Below, one piece after another: positions 17,188 through 25,884 of a DNA stretch of 64,000 nt. Origin of the DNA: Phenylobacterium sp. (GTDB lineage: Bacteria > Pseudomonadota > Alphaproteobacteria > Caulobacterales > Caulobacteraceae); NCBI RefSeq assembly GCF_013911965.1, contig NZ_JACESE010000004.1, positions 1 through 64,000 of the forward strand, written 5' to 3'. The position numbers and the translations under genes are program-made. Under the pieces are notes generated by a model. The model was not told the origin of the DNA. It saw only the letters and a program-made list of their open reading frames with translations, and did no database searches. The first letter of the stretch is position 1. Each line of letters opens with the position of its first letter.

Positions 17188-18164
17188 AGGGCCCTCCGCC
17201 GGAGGACCAGCAGCAGGCCGAAGAAGAAGGGCGCGCCGATGGCGGCCATGGCCACGCCCAGCTTCACCTCGTTGGCCCCGGGGGTCAGGCGCACCAGGAT
17301 GTCGGCGGCGAGCACGAGCACCGCCCCGCCGAGCGCGCTGGGCCAGAGCAGCGCGCCGGGCCGGGCGCCGACCAGGGGCCGCAGCAGGTGAGGCACGATC
17401 AGGCCGACGAAGCCGATGACGCCCGTCACAGCGACGCTCGCCCCGCTGGTCAGGGCCACGCCGGCCGCCAGCAGCACGCGTGTGCGCCGCAGGTCGACGC
17501 CGAGCGAGCGGGCGGTGGTCTCGCCCAGGGTCAGGGCGTCCAGCGCGCGCCCGGTCATCAGGACGAGGACGGCGCCGGCGGCCATGAACGGCAGGGCGAA
17601 GGCGACCTCTCCGGCGCTGCGGTCGGCGAGCGAGCCCATGAGCCAGTCGACGATCTCGTTCACCGCCCAGGGATTGGGAGCGAGGCTGAGGGCGAGCGCC
17701 ACGCCGGCGGCCGCAAGCGCCTGCAGCACCACGCCGGCCAGGATGAAGGTGACCATGGTCGAACCTCCTCCGGCCAGGGCGAGGAGGATGACGACGGCGG
17801 CCAGGGCGCCAGCCATGGCGAGCCCGGTGATCAGCCAGGGCCCTTGCGCGCCCGCCCCGAAATAGAGGCTCGTCACGGCGCCCAGCGCGGCCATGGCCGA
17901 GACGCCGAGCGCGCCGGGATCGGCCAGGGGGTTGCGAGTATAGCCCTGCATGGCCGCGCCCGAGAGGCCGAGCGCCGCCCCCACCGCCACGGCCAGCACG
18001 GTCCGCGGGATGCGAAGCTGGAAGATGATCGCCCAGCGCGGGTCCGACGGATCGGTCCAGGCGGAGAACGGCGCCCAGACGCGGCCCGCCATGAGGCTCG
18101 CGGCGCAGAGCGCCAGGAGCAGCAGGCCCAGGGCCGCCAGGCTGAGGCCCGCCCGCCGCCTCAT
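17184..18164 (-). CDS. btuC: Cobalamin ABC transporter, membrane permease
   Basis: 326 residues of the FecCD/BtuC family with about ten membrane helices. RIPRTVLAVAVGAALGLSGAAMQ and NPLADPGALGVSAMAALGA near the start and GFVGLIVPHLLR near residue 250 are hallmark motifs. Forms the inner-membrane channel of the importer with the downstream ATPase. The ATG at 18164 overlaps the stop of the binding-protein gene as ATGA, which fixes the start; an upstream in-frame extension would be Arg/Pro-rich and unlike the family. Confidence 0.9.
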   Translation of the reverse strand: MRRRAGLSLAALGLLLLALCAASLMAGRVWAPFSAWTDPSDPRWAIIFQLRIPRTVLAVAVGAALGLSGAAMQGYTRNPLADPGALGVSAMAALGAVTSLYFGAGAQGPWLITGLAMAGALAAVVILLALAGGGSTMVTFILAGVVLQALAAAGVALALSLAPNPWAVNEIVDWLMGSLADRSAGEVAFALPFMAAGAVLVLMTGRALDALTLGETTARSLGVDLRRTRVLLAAGVALTSGASVAVTGVIGFVGLIVPHLLRPLVGARPGALLWPSALGGAVLVLAADILVRLTPGANEVKLGVAMAAIGAPFFFGLLLVLRRRAL

Positions 18165-19012
18165 GCGCGCGCCTCCAGGGCCTGGTCGCGGATCGCCGCC
18201 AGGCGCTGGGCGGCGGCGATCAGGACCGGCCCGCCGCAATAGGTGAGGGACTGGGGCAGGCTCGCCCTGCGCATGCGGCCGGCCACGGCCTTCAGAGCGG
18301 GATGGCTGAGCACGCGGTCGGCCCAGGTCGGGGCGCCCGGCCGGGCCTCGCCCGCCAGCAGGACGTCCGGGGGATCGGCGATCAGCAGCTCCAGCGGAAC
18401 CTTGCCGCTGAGCTTCAGGCCATAGCGGCTGGCCGCATTGTCGAAGCCCGTGCGGGTCAGGAGTTCGTCCATCATCGTCCCCTCGGCCACGGCGAAGCCG
18501 CCCGACTGGAAGACCAGGGCCGAGAGCCTCGGCGCGCCCGGCGGCGGCGCGGCGGCGGCCAGGGCGGCCTCGATTCCCGCCGCCAGCGCTTCGCCGCGCT
18601 GGGGCCGGCCCACCACCTGCCCCATCCGCCGCACCTGGGCGAGGCTTTCGGCGATGCTGCCCGGCAGGGTGAACACCTCCAGCCGCACGCCCAGCCGCGC
18701 CAGGGCCGCTCGCGTCGCCGGCGCGCCGTAGCGGGCGGCGAGGACGAGATCGGGCCGCAGGGCCACCACCTCCTCGGCCGAGCCATAGACCGCAGGGAAG
18801 GCCCGGGCCGAGGGGCCGATGCTGGTGGCGCCCGGATCGTGGGAGTAGTGGCTGATGGCCGTGATCTGGCCGCGGTCGGCCACCTTCACCAGAATGGCGT
18901 CGAGGCAGGGATTGAGGGAGACGATCCGCTCCGGCGCCGACGGGGCGGCGAACGCCCGGTCCGCGCCGGCCGCCAGGCCCGCGGCGACGAGGCTGCGGCG
19001 GTTGAGCGACAT
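18161..19012 (-). CDS. btuF: Cobalamin ABC transporter, periplasmic binding protein
   Basis: 283 residues; BtuF/FepB-type binding protein. An N-terminal export signal with a twin-arginine look (NRRSLVAAGLAAGADRAFA) is followed by PERIVSLNPCLDAILVKVAD, the usual opening of the cluster A-2 binding proteins, and by VVALRPDLVLAARYGAPATR. It would carry a corrinoid from the TonB-dependent receptor to BtuC. Located 26 nt after the receptor gene and overlapping btuC by 4 nt. Iron-siderophore binding proteins look alike; context decides for B12. Confidence 0.87.
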   Translation of the reverse strand: MSLNRRSLVAAGLAAGADRAFAAPSAPERIVSLNPCLDAILVKVADRGQITAISHYSHDPGATSIGPSARAFPAVYGSAEEVVALRPDLVLAARYGAPATRAALARLGVRLEVFTLPGSIAESLAQVRRMGQVVGRPQRGEALAAGIEAALAAAAPPPGAPRLSALVFQSGGFAVAEGTMMDELLTRTGFDNAASRYGLKLSGKVPLELLIADPPDVLLAGEARPGAPTWADRVLSHPALKAVAGRMRRASLPQSLTYCGGPVLIAAAQRLAAIRDQALEARA

Positions 19013-19038
19013 GGCGGCGTCTCCCTCAGGCTCGGCCC

Positions 19039-20985
19039 CTAGAAGCGGGCGCGCAGGCCCACGAAGGCGCCGCGCCCGGCGGCGCCGTAGCCCCGCACGG
19101 TTTCGTAGTCCTGGTCGAACAGGTTCTCCACCCGCCCATAGACCTCCAGCCCCTCGCGCACCGGATAGGCCGCGCGCAGGTCCACCAGCGTATAGTCCGG
19201 CGTCACCGTGGTGTTGGCGTCATTGGCGAAGGCCTCGCCCACATGGCGCAGGGCCGCCGTGGCCGAGAGGCCGCCCGGCCACCGATAGGTCGCCGACAGA
19301 TTGGCCAGGTGCTCGGGCCGGCGCACCAGGCGGTTGCCCGCATTGGCCCCGGAAGCGAACTCGGCTTCGGTGTAGGTGTAGTTGCCGACGAGCGTCAGCC
19401 GCTCGCCGAGCCTGGCGTCGCCGGCCAGTTCCACGCCCTGCGTCTCCGTCGCCTGGACGTTGCGGTAGTAGCCCCAGCGGGCCACGCCGCCCGGCGTGCA
19501 GAGCGGATCGGTCGTGCCGGGCGAGCAGCTGTTGTAGCGGATCTCGTTGTCGGCCTCGCGCCGGAAGGCCGTCGCCGACAGCCGCAGGGCGCCGTCGAGA
19601 AAGGCCTGCTCGACGCCGGCCTCCCAGGCGTCGAAGGACTCCGGCTCCAGGTCGAGATTGCCGTACTCGCTGAAGAGCTCGTAGAGGCCCGGCGCGCGGA
19701 AGCCCTGGCCGAAGCTGGCCCGCAGCACCGTGGCGCCGCCGTTCAGCGCCCAGGCCGCCGCCGCCTGGCCTGTCGTATGGCCGCCATAGGCGTCGTGCTC
19801 GTCGCGGCGCACGCCGCCGGTCAGGGTCAAGCCCGGCAGCACCTCGCCCTGGATCAGCAGGTAGGCGCTGTCGACCTCGGCCTCGCCGATCACGAGGGCC
19901 GGGTCGGGATCAAAGCTGCTGGGCGAGCGGGTCCGCATCTCCGCGGTCTCGCGCTCCAGGCCGAAGGTGGCGTCCCAGCCCTGCGCGAGCGCGAAAGCGC
20001 CCTGGTACTCCCAGCGCCTGTTCTCCCCGTCGGCCTCGAAGCTGAGATCGAAGGGCGCGGCGGCCGGATTGTAGTTCTCTCTGTCCGTGTCGGTGAAGGC
20101 GTAGCCCAGCCGGTTCTTCAGGCGGCCCTCGAACAGGGCGAGCGAGGCGCCGGCATAGGCCACCAGCTCCTTGGTCGTCCCGTACTCGTCGGAATCGCCG
20201 TTGAAGGCGTCGAACTCCGCCCGGCCGTTGGAATAGACTGCGCGCGCCTCCACGCCGAAGGCGTCGGACAGGTCGAGGCGGACCCGGCCCGAGGCGCCGG
20301 TGTTGTCATAGCCATCGTCCTCGGTCCCCGAAGCCAGGGCCGAGAAGCCCTCAGTCGTATAGTGGCCGCCCGCCAGCCGCCATTCATAGCGCTCGCCCGC
20401 ACCGCCGACGCCGGCGCGGACATAGCCCGTGCCCCGTGAGCCGCCCTCCACCTCGGCGCCCGCCTCGAACGGCGCCTCGGGCCGGGCGGTGACGATGTTG
20501 ACCACGCCGCCCACGGCCTGGCTGCCCCACAGGGTGGAGTGGGCGCCGCGCAGCACCTCGACGCGGGCCACGTCGCCGATCAGCAGGTTGCCGAAGTTGA
20601 AGGCGCCTTGCGTGGACGCCGGATCGTTCAGCTTCACTCCGTCGATCAGGACCACCGTGTGCTGGCCCTCGGCGCCGCGGATGTTCACCGTCGCCGCAGT
20701 GCCGGGGCCGCCGTTGCGCACATAGTTGAGGGCCGGCGTCGCGGCGAGCAGGTCGACGGCCGTGACCGCCTGGCTGGCCTCGATCTCGGCCTTGGTCAGC
20801 ACCGTCACGGCGGCCCCGATACGCTCGATCGGCTGGGGGGTGCGGGTGGCGGTGACCACGACCTCCGACACCGCCGAGGCGCCGGCGCGGCCGGCCACGT
20901 CGGGCTCGGGCGCCTGCTGGGCGGCGGCCGGCGCCGCGGTGGAAAGTGCGGCCAGACCGGCGGCCGCGAGATAGACGCGCTTCAT
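19039..20985 (-). CDS. btuB: TonB-dependent vitamin B12 receptor
   Basis: 648 residues, outer membrane. Signal peptide of about 22 residues ending in AAPAAA; TonB-box region SEVVVTATRTPQPIERIGAA; plug domain (about 55-170, with IRGAEGQHTVVLIDGVKLND and VEVLRGAHSTLWGSQAVGGV); then a 22-strand barrel ending in the aromatic terminus LRARF. This is BtuB-like in length and plug sequence. It is the first gene behind the cobalamin riboswitch, so expression should fall when B12 is plentiful. Ribosome site AAGGATGAGAG lies just before the ATG at 20985. Confidence 0.93.
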   Translation of the reverse strand: MKRVYLAAAGLAALSTAAPAAAQQAPEPDVAGRAGASAVSEVVVTATRTPQPIERIGAAVTVLTKAEIEASQAVTAVDLLAATPALNYVRNGGPGTAATVNIRGAEGQHTVVLIDGVKLNDPASTQGAFNFGNLLIGDVARVEVLRGAHSTLWGSQAVGGVVNIVTARPEAPFEAGAEVEGGSRGTGYVRAGVGGAGERYEWRLAGGHYTTEGFSALASGTEDDGYDNTGASGRVRLDLSDAFGVEARAVYSNGRAEFDAFNGDSDEYGTTKELVAYAGASLALFEGRLKNRLGYAFTDTDRENYNPAAAPFDLSFEADGENRRWEYQGAFALAQGWDATFGLERETAEMRTRSPSSFDPDPALVIGEAEVDSAYLLIQGEVLPGLTLTGGVRRDEHDAYGGHTTGQAAAAWALNGGATVLRASFGQGFRAPGLYELFSEYGNLDLEPESFDAWEAGVEQAFLDGALRLSATAFRREADNEIRYNSCSPGTTDPLCTPGGVARWGYYRNVQATETQGVELAGDARLGERLTLVGNYTYTEAEFASGANAGNRLVRRPEHLANLSATYRWPGGLSATAALRHVGEAFANDANTTVTPDYTLVDLRAAYPVREGLEVYGRVENLFDQDYETVRGYGAAGRGAFVGLRARF

Positions 20986-21136
20986 CTCTCATCCTTCAAG
21001 ACGACCTGCGCACGCCCGGACCATCGGCCAAGCGCCCGCAGCCGGCCGCACGCGGCGGCCGGTGACCATGGGACGTCGTCTCTCGGGGGCTCCCGCTCGC
21101 CTGGCACACCCCGGCCAAACGATGGACGACCGCGCC

Positions 21137-21295
21137 GGGCAGGTCTCCTGGCTCGCGGGTCTTCACCGATGCGCGTCGCCTTCCCAGACCAAGGTCCAGT
21201 GGCTGAATGACGCGCGGGCTCGCCGCCTACAGTTGCGGGGACAGCCGGGGATTTGAATTCCCCCGTTCCCTTTTCATCCTCTTTCGAGGAACCTT
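21137..21295 (-). promoter_or_regulatory. Cobalamin (AdoCbl) riboswitch
   Basis: On the minus strand the classical conserved elements follow in order: GGGAA near 21266, CCGGCTGTCCCCGCAACTGTA (B12 core) around 21228-21250, GCCACTGG around 21193-21200, GAAGGCGACG, and GAAGACCCGCGAGCCAGGAG then ACCTGCC at 21138-21170. It lies 150 nt upstream of btuB. The remaining leader (20986-21136) contains GC-rich inverted repeats that could act as the expression platform. Ligand binding should shut off the btuB-btuF-btuC-btuD-cobQ unit. Confidence 0.95.
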
Positions 21296-21380
21296 GCGCG
21301 GGAGTCCGGATATAGGCTCGACCATGGGGCGTCAATCGGCGCCGCGGCGGCCCTGACGGCTTCGATGTCCTGGGAGGCGT

Positions 21381-21455
21381 TGGAGCGGCCGGCGGGAATC
21401 GAACCCGCGACATTCAGCTTGGGAAGCTGACGTTCTACCTCTGAACTACGACCGC
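21381..21455 (-). tRNA. tRNA-Gly (anticodon CCC)
   Basis: A 75-nt cloverleaf with encoded CCA: acceptor GCGGTCG / CGGCCGC (one T-G pair), D arm GTTC..GAAC, anticodon stem TCAGC / GCTGA enclosing loop TTCCCAA, and T arm GCGGG-TTCGATT-CCCGC. Anticodon CCC reads GGG glycine codons, which are frequent in this GC-rich genome. Confidence 0.97.
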
Positions 21456-21614
21456 GCTCGTCCGCACCTATCGGCGCGGCGGGGGTCGGCTGTCAACTGG
21501 CCGGCGCTCACGGCGAACGTGATCGCTGTGAAGCTCGGTTGCGAACGGCCGCGCTCGAACATGTGCTCGCGCTGGCGAGTTGAGGGGTCCGCACACCCAA
21601 AACGAGAGGGACCC

Positions 21615-22877
21615 ATGGCCTTTGACCCGATGAGCGAGCGCGGCATTCCGCTCGAGCGGCAGCTCCGCAGCTGGTCTGAACTGAACGTCCAGCCCTACGC
21701 CACCGAAGCCGTCCACCCCTATACCCGGACCCGCGCCATCCTCATGAACGGCATCGAGGTCGAGGCCATCATGAACTCGCACCAGGCGGCGCGGCACAAT
21801 TCCGACGTCGGGCTGAAGCAGAAGCTGGCCATGGTCCGCCGCATCGAGCAGCAGCAGCAGAAGGCGGTGAACTGGCTGATCCCGGGCCAGGAGAGCAACA
21901 TCGCCGTCACCATCGGCTACGAGCAGGTGGCGGTGGACCTGACCGCCTGGGTGGCGCGCAACGAGCCCGATCCGTACCTGAAGCAGGTCTACGACTTCGG
22001 CCTGCTGGAGGACTTCGACCACCTCTATCGCTACGCCAACCTGATGGACCTGATGGGCGAGTCCCGGAAGGCGGCCGACATCACCGGCGACCTGACCGAG
22101 ATCATCCCGGGCCGCCCCACCATCTTCGAGCATCGCCATCCGCATGACGATCTGCGCCGGCCGATGACCAAGGTGGGCGCCGACCGCCAGTCGGTGCTGA
22201 ACGGCCTGACCCTGGTGGCGGCCGAGCAGCAGACCATGAACTACTACATGACGGTCGGGAACCGGCCGACCGAGCCGCTGGCCCGCGCCCTCTATCTGGA
22301 GATCGCCCAGATCGAGGAGCAGCACGTCAGCCACTATGAGAGCATCCTCGATCCCACCCTGACCTGGATGGAGAACTGGGTGCTGCACGAGTTCCACGAG
22401 TGCTGGCTCTACTGGTCCTGCATGGTCGAGGAGGTCGATCCGAAGGTGCGCGCCATCTGGGAGCTGCACCTGAACATGGAGATCGAGCACTTCCAGACGG
22501 CCTGCGAGATGATGAAGGCCATCGACCGAAAGGATCCGCGCGAACTGCTGCCCGACACCCGGCTGGAGACGCCGATGGTGTTCGAGCCGAACAAGGCCTA
22601 CCTGCGTAAGCTGGTGGCCGAGCAGGTGGACCTGACCGCCTGGGACTCCGAATTCGTGCCGGTGGCGACCCTGCCGGAGGAGCATCGCTACTTCGACTAC
22701 CAGGCGCGCGTGAACGCCGACGGCTCCCCCACCGAGGACGTCATTCGCCGCCACGTGCAGGAGTTCGGCGAGGACTACCGGTTCGAGACTGACGGTCCCC
22801 ATCCCGTGGAGGCCCTGCGCCAGGGCGAGAGCGGCGAGCTCGGCTATGCCAGCGCCGTCCGCCAGGCCGCGCACTGA
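21615..22877 (+). CDS. Ferritin-like helical protein, function unknown
   Basis: 420 residues, almost wholly helical and rich in Glu, His and Tyr. Several helices carry E-x-x-H-type pairs seen in di-iron ferritin-like bundles: EQVAVDLTAWV and LLEDFDHLYRYA in the first half, AAEQQTMNYYM, LEIAQIEEQHVSHYES, LHEFHECWLYW and MEIEHFQTACEMM in the second. This suggests two ferritin-like modules. I do not recognise a named family. Start ATG at 21615 follows GAGAGGG and gives MAFDPMSERG. Only 12 nt separate it from the DUF4142 gene, so the two are almost certainly co-expressed, perhaps in oxidative or general stress. Confidence 0.7.
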   Translation: MAFDPMSERGIPLERQLRSWSELNVQPYATEAVHPYTRTRAILMNGIEVEAIMNSHQAARHNSDVGLKQKLAMVRRIEQQQQKAVNWLIPGQESNIAVTIGYEQVAVDLTAWVARNEPDPYLKQVYDFGLLEDFDHLYRYANLMDLMGESRKAADITGDLTEIIPGRPTIFEHRHPHDDLRRPMTKVGADRQSVLNGLTLVAAEQQTMNYYMTVGNRPTEPLARALYLEIAQIEEQHVSHYESILDPTLTWMENWVLHEFHECWLYWSCMVEEVDPKVRAIWELHLNMEIEHFQTACEMMKAIDRKDPRELLPDTRLETPMVFEPNKAYLRKLVAEQVDLTAWDSEFVPVATLPEEHRYFDYQARVNADGSPTEDVIRRHVQEFGEDYRFETDGPHPVEALRQGESGELGYASAVRQAAH

Positions 22878-22889
22878 GGAGGATCAGCG

Positions 22890-23435
22890 ATGAACACCCA
22901 GCCCCACGAAGAGGAAGGCGGCCTGAAGGGCGCCATGAACAAGATGGGCGACGCCGTCGGCGGGATGGTCGGCAAGGCCGCCGCCAGCACCGCGGGCGGC
23001 CACTCCACGCCGCAGTTCCTGAACAACGCCGTCATCGGCAACATGTACGAGATCGAGGCGGCGCAGGTGGCCCTGGAGCGCTGCCAGTCCGAGGAGATCC
23101 GCGGGTTCGCCCGCAAGATGATCGAGGACCACACCACAGCCGGCCACCAGATGAAGTCGGCCCTGCGCATGCATGAGGCGAAGGACGTCGGCGATCCCCC
23201 CATGGAGCTGGACGACCGCCGGCGCGGCATGGTCGACCATCTGCAGGAGGCCAAGGCCGAGGATTTCGACAAGCGCTACCTCGACCAGCAGCTCGCCGCC
23301 CACTACGAAACGGCGACCCTGCTCCGGACTTACATGGAGAACGGCGACAATCCGCAGCTGCGCTCCTGGGCCATGGGCTCGCTGCCCGTCGTGGAGCGTC
23401 ACCTGGAGATGGCGCGCCGGCTGAAGGGCCACTGA
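22890..23435 (+). CDS. DUF4142 (ferritin-like) protein
   Basis: 181 residues. An N-terminal Gly/Ala-rich amphipathic stretch (residues 10-40) precedes a DUF4142 domain: FLNNAVIGNMYEIEAAQVAL, FARKMIEDHTTAGHQM, DFDKRYLDQQLAAHYETATL and a final HLEMARRL helix. DUF4142 proteins are four-helix bundles related to ferritins, common in Alphaproteobacteria; their biochemical role is unknown. No signal peptide is visible, although many relatives have one. Strong GAGGAGG ribosome site. Co-transcribed with the ferritin-like gene upstream. Confidence 0.82.
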   Translation: MNTQPHEEEGGLKGAMNKMGDAVGGMVGKAAASTAGGHSTPQFLNNAVIGNMYEIEAAQVALERCQSEEIRGFARKMIEDHTTAGHQMKSALRMHEAKDVGDPPMELDDRRRGMVDHLQEAKAEDFDKRYLDQQLAAHYETATLLRTYMENGDNPQLRSWAMGSLPVVERHLEMARRLKGH

Positions 23436-23460
23436 ACACCGCCCATGGCGGTCTCCCCGG

Positions 23461-23499
23461 GGACCGGTCCCGCCGCCTTCGCGGGGGCGGGGCCGGTCC
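23461..23499 (+). terminator. Possible terminator hairpin after DUF4142 gene
   Basis: Long GC-rich imperfect stem, GGACCGG-T-CCCGCC paired with GGCGGG-G-CCGGTCC, starting 26 nt after the DUF4142 stop. The tail is only TTCC, so termination is uncertain. Confidence 0.4.
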
Positions 23500-23608
23500 T
23501 TCCGGCGGCCGGACCCCGGGGCGATCACATGGAGCCCGCCAGCCCCCGGCGGCGGCTTCGACACGAAACCGAACCGGCCCAGAGGGTCGGCCCCGAACGG
23601 AGACATCC

Positions 23609-23926
23609 ATGGCCGACAGTGCGAAGGAAAAGCTGGTCGATTTCCTGAAGGAACGGGCCTTCGATCCTGTCCTCGACGCCTCGCCGGAGGGACGGTCGGA
23701 TACGGAGAAGGAGAAGCTGGAACACGTCCAGCGGGCCACGCGGTCGGAGATCGACCGCTTCGAGGGCTATGACAGCGCCCACGAGGTGGTGGTGAACTTC
23801 AAGCGCGACCTCGACTCCGAACCGGCCCAGAGGGTGCATCGCGAACTGAAGGACCTCGGCCTGCCGACGCTCAACGACATCGCCGGCGACTTTGAGAACG
23901 AGGCGCAGAAGCTGGGCGTCGCCTGA
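23609..23926 (+). CDS. Small acidic helical protein, function unknown
   Basis: 105 residues, highly charged, no membrane segment or signal peptide: MADSAKEKLVDFLKERAFDP, then DTEKEKLEHVQRATRSEIDR and DFENEAQKLGVA. Proteins of this pattern occur in Caulobacterales and Rhizobiales next to stress genes, but I know no function. A GGAG ribosome site precedes the ATG at 23609. It lies 173 nt after the DUF4142 gene, beyond a GC-rich hairpin, so it probably has its own promoter. Confidence 0.7.
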   Translation: MADSAKEKLVDFLKERAFDPVLDASPEGRSDTEKEKLEHVQRATRSEIDRFEGYDSAHEVVVNFKRDLDSEPAQRVHRELKDLGLPTLNDIAGDFENEAQKLGVA

Positions 23927-23995
23927 CGTCGATCTTGCTTCCCCGTCCGTCACCCGATCTATGCTCCGCTTCCATCGAGATCGGGGAGGATCCAC

Positions 23996-24361
23996 ATGAT
24001 CGGCTATGTGACGCTTGGCGTGAACGACCTGGAACGGGCGAAGAGCTTCTACGGAACGGTGCTGGGGCCGCTCGGCGCCAAGCCCGCCTGGGGCAGCGAC
24101 CGGATGCAGGGCTTTTCCAGCGGGGCCGGGCCGATGCTCAGCGTCTGCACGCCCTATGACGGCGAGGCGCCGAGCGCCGGCAACGGGACCATGGTGGCGC
24201 TCGCCGCCCCCTCCCGCGAGGTGGTGGACGAGGTCCACGCCCTGGCGCTGAAGAACGGGGCGGCGGACGAAGGGGCGCCGGGGATCCGCATCCCCAACTT
24301 CTACGGCGCCTACTTCCGCGACCTGGACGGCAACAAGCTCTGCGTCTTCAAGATGGGCTGA
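23996..24361 (+). CDS. VOC (glyoxalase/bleomycin-resistance) family protein
   Basis: 121 residues with two beta-alpha-beta-beta-beta modules: MIGYVTLGVNDLERAKSFY at the start and FYGAYFRDLDGNKLCVFKM at the end, the standard vicinal oxygen chelate pattern. Members bind a metal and act as isomerases, dioxygenases or resistance proteins; this short VOC type has no assigned substrate. A GGGGAGG ribosome site sits at ideal distance. Its last 14 nt overlap the end of the convergent membrane-protein gene. Confidence 0.85.
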   Translation: MIGYVTLGVNDLERAKSFYGTVLGPLGAKPAWGSDRMQGFSSGAGPMLSVCTPYDGEAPSAGNGTMVALAAPSREVVDEVHALALKNGAADEGAPGIRIPNFYGAYFRDLDGNKLCVFKMG

Positions 24362-24782
24362 GGCTGCGCGCGCCCAACACGCCGCTGCGCCAGACGGGCG
24401 CCAGGTATCCCGCCAGCAGCAGCGTGTTGGGAACGGCGTTCAGGGCGAACCCCGTGGCGATCGAGAGCCAGCAGTCGATCACATACCAGCCGGCCACCGC
24501 GACGGTGACGACCCGCCAGGCGGAGCGGCCCTGCGGACCGAGCGCGGCGGCGGCCGAGAACGCCGCATAGAAGGTGAGCGCCCAGCCCAGGGTGACCGCG
24601 CCCATCACCGCCAGCGAGAAGCGCAAGGCGGGCGTGATCTCCGGCGGCCCCCCGCCCAGGATGTCAAACAGGCGCTCGACGGGCCCGCTCGTCGCCGCAA
24701 AGGCGCCGCCCGCCAGGACGAGGCCGAACAGGCCGACGCCCAGGCACCAGACGTTCAGCCAGGTCTTCCAGAAACCGTTCAT
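24348..24782 (-). CDS. Four-helix inner-membrane protein, function unknown
   Basis: 144 residues with four hydrophobic segments (about residues 8-30, 48-72, 87-108, 113-135), short loops and no catalytic motif I recognise. N-terminus MNGFWKTWLNVWCLGVGLFG fits a membrane-inserted first helix. AAGGAGGAG precedes the ATG at 24782. It is transcribed away from the dCTP deaminase gene upstream (80 nt gap) and converges with the VOC gene. Confidence 0.7.
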   Translation of the reverse strand: MNGFWKTWLNVWCLGVGLFGLVLAGGAFAATSGPVERLFDILGGGPPEITPALRFSLAVMGAVTLGWALTFYAAFSAAAALGPQGRSAWRVVTVAVAGWYVIDCWLSIATGFALNAVPNTLLLAGYLAPVWRSGVLGARSLSPS

Positions 24783-24861
24783 GTCGCTCCTCCTTTTCGC
24801 GGGGGGAGCCTCTCTCGCCGCCGGACCTGCGGCAACGACCTGGCAGGTAATCCCCGGTCGG

Positions 24862-25884
24862 TCAGCCCCAGGGGCGGAAGTGCTTGGAGAGCTTCAGGCC
24901 CTGCCGCTGGTAGTGGGAGCCGTCCTCGCCATAGAGGCGCTGCGGTCGCTCGGTCAGGGGCTCGTACACCAGGCGCGCGACCGTCTGGCCGTCCTCCAGC
25001 AGGAAGGGCGTCTCATGGCTGCGCACTTCGAGCACGCCGCGCGAGCCCTTGCCGGCCGCCTCCTCCGTGCCGAAGCCGGGATCGAAGAAGCCGGCGTAGT
25101 GGACGCGGAACTCGCCCACGGACGGATCGATGGGCGTCATCTCGGCGGCCTGCAGCACCGGGATCTCGACCGCCTCCTTGGAGGCCAGGATGTAGAATTC
25201 GCCCGGATCGAGCAGCAGTTCGCCGTGACGGGGGACGAGCGGCTCCCAAAAGTCGCGCGGGTCGTGACCGTCTTCCTTGTCCATGTCGATCACGCCGGCA
25301 TGGCGGCGGGCGCGGAACCCGGCGATGGTCTCGGTCAGATCGACGCCGACGCTGCGCAGGGAAAGCTTGGGCGGCTCGCCACGCTTCAGGCGCAGCTGGT
25401 TCAGCCGCGTGCCGGTGCGCACCAGGACGGAGAAGGTCTGGGGCGCGATCTCCATGAAGATCGGGCCGGAATAGCCCTCGGCCACGTCGTCGAAGGTCGC
25501 GCCATGGTCGGTGAGCAGGCGGACGAAGACATCCACCCGGCCGGTGGAACTCTTCGGATTGGCGCGGGCGGCCACGCCCGGCGGCAGGGCCAGACGCTCC
25601 TGCAGCTCGGCGATATAGACGCAGCCCTTCTCCAGCACGGCGCCGGCGGTCAGGTCCAGCTCGTGCATGGCCACGTCGGCGATACGGTCGGTGACGCGGC
25701 GCCCCAGTCCGGGGAGGAAGGAGGCGCGCACGCGCCAGACCCGTGCGCCCAGGCGCAGGTCGAGGCTGGCCGGCTGCACCTGGTCGGCGTCGAACGGCGT
25801 GGCGCTTGCGATGGCGCCCTGGGCGATCAGGGCGTCGATGGCCTGACAGGGCAGGATGCCGGGCGCTTGGGATTGATCGTTCAT
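24862..25884 (-). CDS. dcd: dCTP deaminase (double-domain, 2'-deoxycytidine 5'-triphosphate deaminase)
   Basis: 340 residues, nearly twice the roughly 190 of E. coli Dcd. The first half holds IDALIAQGAIASATPFDADQ, QPASLDLRLG and ARANPKSSTGRVDVF, the serine/arginine motif of the dCTP-deaminase/dUTPase fold; the second half contains HYAGFFDPGFG, VLEVRSHETPFLLEDGQ and the dCTP-deaminase ending YEDGSHYQRQG-type (LYGEDGSHYQRQGLKLSKHF). It should convert dCTP to dUTP for thymidylate supply. The extended form is known in Alphaproteobacteria and reads as a tandem of two related barrels. ATG at 25884; an N-terminal extension reaching 26070 would invade the divergent metZ gene and is rejected. Confidence 0.85.
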   Translation of the reverse strand: MNDQSQAPGILPCQAIDALIAQGAIASATPFDADQVQPASLDLRLGARVWRVRASFLPGLGRRVTDRIADVAMHELDLTAGAVLEKGCVYIAELQERLALPPGVAARANPKSSTGRVDVFVRLLTDHGATFDDVAEGYSGPIFMEIAPQTFSVLVRTGTRLNQLRLKRGEPPKLSLRSVGVDLTETIAGFRARRHAGVIDMDKEDGHDPRDFWEPLVPRHGELLLDPGEFYILASKEAVEIPVLQAAEMTPIDPSVGEFRVHYAGFFDPGFGTEEAAGKGSRGVLEVRSHETPFLLEDGQTVARLVYEPLTERPQRLYGEDGSHYQRQGLKLSKHFRPWG

